From Clostridia bacterium (lineage in GTDB: Bacteria; Bacillota; Clostridia; Oscillospirales; Acutalibacteraceae), in assembly GCA_017410585.1 (NCBI GenBank), contig JAFQQM010000018.1:1-58596 (forward strand): DNA of 58,596 nucleotides, written 5' to 3'. A model generated the notes under the pieces. The model made no database searches and had not been told where the DNA came from. It saw only the letters and a program-made list of their open reading frames with translations. Each line of letters begins with the position of its first letter. Within the stretch, counting starts at the first letter, position 1. Shown in pieces: positions 35,900 through 42,900 of this stretch. The translations under genes and the position numbers were made by a program.

Positions 35900-35915
35900 C
35901 TTCCCCGCAAAACAA
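35887..35915 (-). promoter_or_regulatory. Promoter of the Cys-rich/pilin operon inside the terminator
   Basis: TTGTTT (35915-35910), 17 bp, TATACT (35892-35887) on the minus strand. The -10 box is part of the left arm of the terminator stem, so RNA started here would lack that arm and escape termination, while read-through from luxR would stop. A degenerate copy of the regulator's palindrome (TTGGCTTTGCGG, 35927-35938) lies just upstream. Confidence 0.55.
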
Positions 35916-35989
35916 TCTACCGATCGTTGGCTTTGCGGTCAGTATTTCATTTTTAAAAATTGTACCGAAAACCGGTAAGTTCGGATACG

Positions 35990-37228
35990 TTACAGGATAT
36001 ACACAAAGTCATTTCGGTTATCCAGACCGGTCTTCTGCATCAACTTGGTGACGGTCTGTTTGATGGCCGATTCGGTCACCGAAAGTTTTTCGGCGATCTG
36101 GCGGGTGGTAAAACCGAAGGAGATCAGTTTAGCCACCTCGCGCTCGCGGGTGGTGAGATTGGTGACGCGGTAGCGGTTCTGCAGCACCGAGCGAAGAGCA
36201 GACAGACCGCCGGCATAACGTTTGTATAGGTCGTTGACGATCTTGACTGCCGCCGGATCGACCAGCGACAGACGGTCACGCAACAGGTAGTCCAAAGAAC
36301 GGGACGCCTCCGCCAAAGCACCGTACAATTTATCCGGCAAGGCCAGAGCCAAGGCGCGGTCGATGTGTTCGATCGCCAATTCGTCGTTGCCGCTGTTGTG
36401 GTAGGCGATCGCACAAAGCAGGCGCAATTGCAGTTCCACCAGCACGGTACGATCCAGAATCGCCTGCGAAATGAACGGTTCCAGCGTATACGGGACCATT
36501 CGCATGGCAGAAAGACCTTTGACGCCCTCCTGTTCTACCTGACGGGAAGCGATCGCGTACGCGCCGGCATACAGATAGCGGCCGTAAAACACCTTGGCAG
36601 ACGGATGGGAATCCGCCAGCAGTTTCTCGAAATTTCCGCGTTCAAACCACGTCGGATACGAGTTGGTCTCAAACACCGAACTGTCCGTGATAGCCAGCGC
36701 CAACGACACGATCTCGCGGTCGGAATCGTTTTTGCAAGGGGCTTCGAGAATATGGCGTTTCGCCTGCTGCCACAATTGCAGGTCCCCTCGCCAGATAGCG
36801 CTGAAAGCCAGCAAAACACCCGCACCGATGATCGCATAAAAGCCGGTGTGATTTTTTAAAAAATAGCGGGCGTCACCATACACGCGGTCAATGTCGCCGC
36901 GATAGTAGTCGATCTCGCACTCGAAAAGTTCCTTTGCCTCCGGAATGGCCGACAGCGAACGCGCCACCTTCTCGGCACTGCCGGGGCGGTGATACAGATC
37001 GGTCATTGCCAACAGCGGTGAACGGCGCGGCATCGGCAAGGCTTTCTCTGCCGCCTCCCGCGCTTCCTTGCGGCGACCGTCCAACGGACGCGAAGCATCC
37101 GACGGGATCATCCAGTTATTGCCGAAGCGTTTTGCCCCTTCAACGCGACCGTGTTTGCAAAATTCCTGCACACGATGTACCGAAAGCCCCCACCGTTCGG
37201 CGGCTTCTTTGGCATGGATATAATGCAT
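35990..37228 (-). CDS. LuxR-type regulator with an extra N-terminal excisionase-like HTH
   Basis: The 412-residue protein has two DNA-binding parts. Residues ~1-45 (AKEAAERWGLSVHRVQEFCK, GRVEGAKRFGNNWMIP) match the MerR/excisionase-like HTH_17 fold. The last ~65 residues (LTTREREVAKLISFGFTTRQ, then IAEKLSVTESAIKQTVTKLM) are a LuxR/GerE helix-turn-helix. Between them is a helical repeat region like the MalT-type sensor, but there is no P-loop ATPase. It sits directly upstream of the pilin operon on the same strand, so it is the likely regulator of that operon and of itself. Its signal is unknown. The ATG at 37228 has GGGGGAGG upstream. Confidence 0.85.
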   Translation of the reverse strand: MHYIHAKEAAERWGLSVHRVQEFCKHGRVEGAKRFGNNWMIPSDASRPLDGRRKEAREAAEKALPMPRRSPLLAMTDLYHRPGSAEKVARSLSAIPEAKELFECEIDYYRGDIDRVYGDARYFLKNHTGFYAIIGAGVLLAFSAIWRGDLQLWQQAKRHILEAPCKNDSDREIVSLALAITDSSVFETNSYPTWFERGNFEKLLADSHPSAKVFYGRYLYAGAYAIASRQVEQEGVKGLSAMRMVPYTLEPFISQAILDRTVLVELQLRLLCAIAYHNSGNDELAIEHIDRALALALPDKLYGALAEASRSLDYLLRDRLSLVDPAAVKIVNDLYKRYAGGLSALRSVLQNRYRVTNLTTREREVAKLISFGFTTRQIAEKLSVTESAIKQTVTKLMQKTGLDNRNDFVYIL

Positions 37229-37244
37229 TTCGCCCTCCCCCTTC

Positions 37245-37361
37245 CGTCGCACAAACGACGATTGCAAACCGGATATCCGTCGTTTGCACGATGAATATCC
37301 GTCTCATCATCCGTCGGTCTTGCGACGGATGCCAACCTCATTATACATCGTTTGCGCGACG
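37245..37361. repeat. Four phased 16-bp palindromes (operator array)
   Basis: CGTCG-N6-CGACG or a one-base variant occurs at 37245-37260, 37278-37293, 37312-37327 and 37346-37361. The starts are 33, 34 and 34 bp apart. Three share the core CGTCGTTTGYRCGACG on one strand or the other; the copy at 37312 has a different centre but longer arms (ATCCGTCG/CGACGGAT, 37309-37330). Confidence 0.8.
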
Positions 37362-37368
37362 ATTGCAA
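37340..37368 (-). promoter_or_regulatory. luxR-gene promoter with an operator as spacer
   Basis: TTGCAA (37368-37363), 17 bp, TATAAT (37345-37340) on the minus strand. The fourth palindrome (37346-37361) fills the spacer; the other three lie in the transcribed leader down to the RBS. Autorepression is the simple reading. Confidence 0.72.
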
Positions 37369-37377
37369 GAGGGTATT

Positions 37378-37411
37378 TAAAAAAAATGCCGCACACCACC
37401 GTGTGCGGCAA
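37378..37411 (-). terminator. Terminator of the PQ-loop gene
   Basis: On the minus strand TGCCGCACAC pairs with GTGTGCGGCA over GGTG, followed by a run of eight T. Confidence 0.9.
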
Positions 37412-37416
37412 TCGCA

Positions 37417-37731
37417 TTATTGTTCTTTCTTTTCGATCATCCGATTACGGAAATAAACGGTCAGCGCCACCGTCAGCATAATGATGTCGATAATGTAGAC
37501 ACAGAAAGCCAGCCAGAACGCCCAGCCGAGATCGGCCGGCACGCTGTCGGCGATCTTGAAGCAACGGCCGATCATACCGACCACGTAGCCGCTCCAGATC
37601 AGAATATAAAACGGCAGGCTGACGTTTTTGGTGGAGCGCGCTTTCCACAGTTTTATAATATTAAACGGCCAAGAAGCACCAAACGCCAAAAGCATCACCG
37701 CTGTGCAAATTTCATTGATCAGATTTCCCAT
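37417..37731 (-). CDS. Small PQ-loop / SemiSWEET-like membrane protein
   Basis: The 104-residue protein has three membrane segments. A PQ-loop-like motif WPFNIIKLWKARSTKNVSLP (with PF for PQ) ends the first, the layout of SemiSWEET half-transporters that dimerise to pass small solutes such as sugars. No substrate is implied by its neighbours. It is divergent from the divIVA-like gene with which it shares a 164-bp promoter region. Confidence 0.7.
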   Translation of the reverse strand: MGNLINEICTAVMLLAFGASWPFNIIKLWKARSTKNVSLPFYILIWSGYVVGMIGRCFKIADSVPADLGWAFWLAFCVYIIDIIMLTVALTVYFRNRMIEKKEQ

Positions 37732-37755
37732 AGCAATCTCTCCTTTTCGATCTTC

Positions 37756-37862
37756 ATTATACCATTAAATAAAGAAAATTGCAACGTTTTCCTTATTTAT
37801 TTTAAGAAATTACCGTATTATTAAAAATTTCTGTTGTATTTTCAAAAACTTAATGGTATAAT
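37756..37862. promoter_or_regulatory. Divergent promoters of PQ-loop and divIVA-like genes
   Basis: Minus strand: TTGCAA (37784-37779), 17 bp, TATAAT (37761-37756). Plus strand: TTGTAT (37834-37839), 17 bp, TATAAT (37857-37862). Both -10 boxes are inside a perfect 13-bp inverted repeat, ATTATACCATTAA (37756-37768) and TTAATGGTATAAT (37850-37862). Confidence 0.75.
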
Positions 37863-37895
37863 AAGATGAATTATACTCGAACGGAGGTGCGGTAA

Positions 37896-38735
37896 TTGGC
37901 TGAAAACGGATTATTTCGTTCCAGTATGCGCGGTTTCAACCGTCAAGACGTACTGACTTATATCGATTCTCTGCAAGCAGAGAACGAAAACAAACTCAAG
38001 GAACTGCAAGCAGAACTGGATGCGGCCAAAGAGCAGTTGCAACAAGCAACGCTGGAGAGGACCACCGCGCAGGCGGAGACCGCCGCCATCAAAGCAGAGA
38101 ATGACCGCTTGGAAGAATTGATCGACGAACACAACCGCGTCAATCGCGAGTTGCGCGAGAAAACGGAGCATCTGCCGGAGTTGGAGGCGCTTCGTGAGGA
38201 GAACGAGAGGGTCGCCGCCAAGTTAAAGGAACAGACCAATAACGAGACGACCATCGCTTCCCTGCAACAGCAGAATGCCGCACAACAGGCAGAGATCGCG
38301 GCACTGCGCGAAAAAGAATCCAAATATCTGGCGGTCGCCGCGCAGTTGGAAGAGATCGCCGCACAGACCCGCCGATACAGTCTTAACTTCCTTGGCGCCT
38401 CCTGTAAGCGCAGTGAGGAATGCTTAGACGAGATGGAAAAGATGGCGGAAGGTTACGAAAGCGAACTGGCCGAGATGCGGCGTCGCATTACCGAAGCGCG
38501 AGCCATGTTGGAAGAACAGAGCAACGCCGCCGGTGTGCATCTGGACGAACTGCTGGAGAAGATCCTCGGCAAAGACGTGTTGCCGGTACGTGTCCCGCAG
38601 GAACCGACCGAAACGCCCGCCGCCAAAGAAGTTGCCGTCTCCCCCGCTAACGAACAGACCCCCGCTGTGCGGTTGGTCAAGCAACGCGCGGCGCGCAAGG
38701 CCGAGCGGCACAGCAACTGGCCGGATTGGCTGTAA
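37896..38735 (+). CDS. DivIVA-like coiled-coil protein
   Basis: The 279-residue protein starts with a DivIVA-type N-terminus (RSSMRGFNRQDVLTYIDSLQ), in which a membrane-curvature-binding start is expected, and then is coiled coil almost throughout (about 25-150 and 180-225, many QLQ/EELEAL heptads). A short disordered tail ends in basic and aromatic residues (RKAERHSNWPDWL). It is likely to organise cell poles, division or wall growth. It starts with TTG, which is set by the RBS GGAGGTG 6 bases upstream. UppP, encoded nearby, fits an envelope context. Confidence 0.72.
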   Translation: MAENGLFRSSMRGFNRQDVLTYIDSLQAENENKLKELQAELDAAKEQLQQATLERTTAQAETAAIKAENDRLEELIDEHNRVNRELREKTEHLPELEALREENERVAAKLKEQTNNETTIASLQQQNAAQQAEIAALREKESKYLAVAAQLEEIAAQTRRYSLNFLGASCKRSEECLDEMEKMAEGYESELAEMRRRITEARAMLEEQSNAAGVHLDELLEKILGKDVLPVRVPQEPTETPAAKEVAVSPANEQTPAVRLVKQRAARKAERHSNWPDWL

Positions 38736-38797
38736 TTTCCCAATGGTGTATAGGGGCTATCCCCCACAACATAAAAACTAAAAAAAGGAGAATCACT

Positions 38798-39019
38798 ATG
38801 CCTGAACTGAAATATGAGATCGTGAAGGAGTGCGGCGTTCTGTCGCAGACGCCGTCCGGCTGGACCAAAGAACTGAACCTCATCAGTTGGAATGACCGTG
38901 CGCCGAAGTACGACATCCGCGAGTGGGCGCCGGGTCGCGCCAAGATGGGCAAAGGTTGCACGCTGTCGCCGGATGAGGTCATCCTGCTCCGCGATCTGCT
39001 CAATACCATCGATCTGTAA
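38798..39019 (+). CDS. YdbC/PC4-like single-stranded nucleic acid-binding protein
   Basis: The 73-residue protein resembles Lactococcus YdbC and the PC4 coactivator domain, with GWTKELNLISWNDRAPKYDI, REWAPGRAKMGKG and LSPDEVILLRDLL. Members bind ssDNA or RNA as dimers through a curved beta-sheet. The role in bacteria is not well known. It lies 62 bp after the divIVA-like gene, with RBS AAAAAGGAG, and ends before a terminator. Confidence 0.85.
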   Translation: MPELKYEIVKECGVLSQTPSGWTKELNLISWNDRAPKYDIREWAPGRAKMGKGCTLSPDEVILLRDLLNTIDL

Positions 39020-39026
39020 GGAAGTT

Positions 39027-39053
39027 AAAACGGGGGTGCTATCCCCCGTTTTT
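39027..39053 (+). terminator. Terminator after the PC4-like gene
   Basis: AAAACGGGGG-TGCTAT-CCCCCGTTTTT hairpin with a T-tract. It separates the gene from uppP, which may still be reached by read-through. Confidence 0.85.
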
Positions 39054-39074
39054 CTTTGAAAGGAGTGGCACGGT

Positions 39075-39938
39075 ATGAATCCGTTTTGGGAACTGGTTAA
39101 ATCCGCTCTGATGGGTGTCGTGCAGGGAATCACCGAGTGGTTACCCATCAGTTCGACCGCTCACCTCAAACTGGCACAGCAAGTGTTGCCGCTGTTTCCG
39201 GGGGATGCGATCAGCCATGAGTTTTCGTCGATGTACGACGTGGTCATCCAGTTTGGTTCTATTTTGGCGGTGCTGATATTGTACTTTGCCAAACTCAACC
39301 CCTTCTCGTCGAAAAAGAACAGCGAAGAGAAAAAGGATACCTTAAAACTTTGGGGCAAGGTGCTGATCGCCAGTATTCCTGCGGCGATAGCCGGTCTGCT
39401 CATCAACGATTGGCTGGACGGAATGGAAGCACAACACACCGACGTGTTTCTGTATATCATCGCCGGCGCGCTCATCCTTTACGGTATTTTGTTTATCGTG
39501 ATGGAGAGCGTGCAGAAAAAGGTAAAGGTTAACGACCTTTCCGAACTGGAGCCAAAACGGGCACTGGGCATCGGCGCATTCCAGATGCTGGCGCTCATTC
39601 CGGGAACTTCACGTTCCGGCTCGACCATCCTCGGTGCGACGCTACTGGGAACTTCCCGCGCCGCGGCGGCTGAATTTTCTTTCTTTATGGCCATTCCCGT
39701 GATGTTCGGTGCCAGCGGTCTAAAACTGTTAAAAGCGCTTTTAGACGGCACGCTGAGCGTATTCTCATGGGTGCATTGGGCCTCTCTGCTGGTCGGTATG
39801 ATCGTTTCCTTCCTCGTCTCGATCGTTGTCATCCGCGTGTTTATGAGCTTTATCAAAAAGCACGATTTCAAGGGATTCGGTGTGTACCGGATCTTGATCG
39901 GCATCGTGGTGCTGATATTGGTACCGGTGCTGATGTAA
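39075..39938 (+). CDS. uppP: Undecaprenyl-diphosphatase
   Basis: The 287-residue BacA-family membrane enzyme dephosphorylates undecaprenyl pyrophosphate to recycle the wall lipid carrier and gives bacitracin tolerance. The two active-site motifs, GITEWLPISSTAHL near the N-terminus and PGTSRSGSTI in the middle, are intact, with about seven or eight membrane segments. RBS AAAGGAG. There is no clear promoter in the 55-bp gap. Confidence 0.95.
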   Translation: MNPFWELVKSALMGVVQGITEWLPISSTAHLKLAQQVLPLFPGDAISHEFSSMYDVVIQFGSILAVLILYFAKLNPFSSKKNSEEKKDTLKLWGKVLIASIPAAIAGLLINDWLDGMEAQHTDVFLYIIAGALILYGILFIVMESVQKKVKVNDLSELEPKRALGIGAFQMLALIPGTSRSGSTILGATLLGTSRAAAAEFSFFMAIPVMFGASGLKLLKALLDGTLSVFSWVHWASLLVGMIVSFLVSIVVIRVFMSFIKKHDFKGFGVYRILIGIVVLILVPVLM

Positions 39939-39951
39939 ATCGAAGATAATG

Positions 39952-39987
39952 AAAGACCTCCGATGGAATCCATCGGAGGTCTTTTTT
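39952..39987. terminator. Bidirectional terminator, uppP / 1879-residue protein gene
   Basis: AAAGACCTCCGATGG pairs perfectly with CCATCGGAGGTCTTT over AAT, with a T-run after it. Confidence 0.92.
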
Positions 39988-39994
39988 GTTTGGT

Positions 39995-42900
39995 TTAGCC
40001 GATGACCGGCACCACGAAGGCGCCTTCGCCGGCCGGCAGATCCAACGTCACACTGCCGGTGGTGACCGTCATCATAGACGGTGCGCCGTTGAGGTACACG
40101 ATCACGTCGGTGACCGATGCATCGTCGAAGGTCAGCGTGACCGTATCGGTCTTGCCGTCACGGGGATTATGCGCATTGACCACCATATAGGCGGAGCGGA
40201 AATCGCCGCTTTCCTTGGTGAAGTAGCCAACTACCGTATCCACCGAGCCGTTGACCGAAGCCAGTCCCAACACGTTGGAAGCACCCGCCAGCAGGTCATC
40301 CATATTGGCCAGATCCTGAGTGGTGGTACCGGCATAGTAACCGGCATCCTGCCACGTGAAAGAGGTGTACAGATCTTTCATCTTTAACACCTCGCTATTG
40401 GTCTCCTTGACCCAGTAGTAAAGGTCTCCCTTAACCGAGTTGCCGTTGCTGTCGTAGGACACGCAAGACTGCGTATGCACTTCGGCAAAGTAACGGTTGC
40501 CGTTGTAATGGCGCCAATAGGTGAAATAGTTGAACTCCTCCACGCCAAACGCCATACCTTGGTAGATCTGACCCTGCACCTCGGCAAGGCTTTCTATCGT
40601 GTCAGAAACATCCGAGGTCGTGTAGGTCCCATTAAACCAATTCGGCTTCTGATCCATCTGATTCTGGCGGACGTAGGCAAAAGACTGTATTGCCATCGTC
40701 AGGAGGGCCTTGCCGTCGCTGCGTTTTGCCCACGAATAGGCATTCGACAGCGCCCTGTCATTATAACTCTCATTTTCCGTCGTGGAGAGCGTACCGAAAC
40801 GGTTACGGATCGTGTAGTTAACAACGTACGGATAATCGGAGAAACCGAAATACACGTTATCGTATTCCCAGCAACTCTCGTTGATGTTGCCGATAAAGGC
40901 ATTGACGTACGCCTCGTACTCCGCCTCGGTGCATTGCTCGAGTGCGGCATCGCCGGTCAGCGTGCTGTCAACGATCAGTTGGCGGTTGTTCGGAGACAGG
41001 AAGGAGAAATAGAACTGATAGCCTTCCGCCAAGAGACCGAGGGCGTTGGCGGTGTATTCGCCAATCGTGCCATCCGACAGCACGCTATGGACGGTGATCG
41101 GCTGGTCGGTATCCGCCGCCATATAGTTGTACCACTCGGCCATACTGGACATATGGTTGATATGCGGTTCGTCGCGGAGAGTGATACCGCCGAAGCAGTT
41201 GAGTTCCGGATACTCTACGCCATCCACCACCGGCACGTAATCGATAAAGCCCTGCAGGCGGGCACGGACGAATTCGGTCTGCCACTGAGTGGTACGGAAC
41301 GCAAATTCGTCGCTGCCGCCGGTGGTATCGTCACCGGACATCAATCCCCAAAGGTAGGCGTCGTGTAACAGCACCTTATACGCCTTCGGGTCTTCGTTGA
41401 AGGTCAGGCAATATTCTGCCATCAGGTCGAGGGCGTCGAGATGGTCGTCCTTGCCGTTGCCATCCTTATCCTGACCGACCCACCAACTATCTGCCGACCA
41501 GACGGTAAATCCGGCATCAAAGTAATCTTTCAGATCCTGAACGGTGGCGCGGGTCTTCTGGTATTCGTGGACCACGCCGTCGCTTCCCTGCTCCAGCACC
41601 CAGCCACTGGACGGACCGGAGTAGGCATTAAACTTCATCGTACCGACCGGCACCAATTCCTCAGACAGCAAAGCGGCCGCAAACAGACCGGACGGGATGG
41701 TGATCTTACCGTTTTCAAAAATGACGCCATCCGCGGTGGTCATACGCGCACCGGCAATGCACAGCGATTGCACGAAGGTGGCATCCGCAACCGTCGGGTT
41801 GTAGTTATAGGTGATGGTGTAGTTGCCCTTATCAAAGGCGATGGTATAGGAGCGATCGCCGATCAGCACACCGTCGGCGGTGACGTCGATCATACCGTCA
41901 ACGTACGACTGCGCCACCTGACCGGAAGCGGCAGAGGCCACGTTGAAAACAGTCACCGCGTGCTTGGAAGAGTCGAAATCGCTGTAGACGGTCTGGGTGG
42001 TGCCGTCCTCATAGGCAATCACAAAATACGCACGCGCCGCAAACGCGAGGTTATAGTTGCTCGGTTTGATGGAAGTCAACGCGATGGAGTACGAATCGGT
42101 GTCGTCGATGGAGGCGATATCGGTGAAATCGACCTCTTCCGACGAAATACGGAGCGCCCCTTCGGTTTCCAGCGTCAAGCCGGCGGTCGCCTTATCGGCG
42201 GTGGTCAGCAAGAAGCCTTTTTCAATAACGTGCACACCGTCATACAGGTTGGTAAGCGTACCGATAAAGCGGATACCGGAATGGCCCATCGTCGTTTCGG
42301 TGCGGAGTTCTTCTCTCTCCTGCACCGTAAATTCCACCATCATCGCCTCGACCGACACTTGGGTAGCGGAGGCGGTGGGGATATCCAACAGCGAATGGTA
42401 CAACTTGCCGTTATACACGTAACCGAGCAGTTTCTCGCCTTCACCGGCGTACACGCCGGCATTCTGCAACGCCGCATCGGTCCATTCCACGTCGCTGACC
42501 TTGATGGTCTCACCGTTGTGGGTGATGGTCAGTTCGGTGGTCTGATAGACCGGCTCGATCTTGGCCAGACCCTGCGGAACCGTAAAGGACCAGATGCCGT
42601 TCGTTTCGGTGGCGTCGATCGCCACTTCTTTACCCTTGGAATCGGTCGCCTTCCAGCCGATGACCTTTAAGGCGGTGCCGTACTTGTCGGTCTTGACGTT
42701 CGGCTTGAGATACGCCGTTTTGCCGTATTCGACCATCAGGGACAGCGACGCATTCGCGCCGTTATCGTGCCAGTTAACACCAAGGTCGTTGCCATTGGCA
42801 TCGTAGATCATCAGTTTGGTCCAATCGATCACATTGGCACCACCGCCCCAGGCCACGCCAAAGTACTGTGCGCCGGCCGCATCCGCATTCTCATAAGCCA

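Noticed and set aside
37245..37361. CRISPR-like repeat array
   Set aside because: Units are only 16 bp, palindromic and divergent, with 17-18 bp between them, and they overlap a promoter. Operators explain them better and no cas genes are near.
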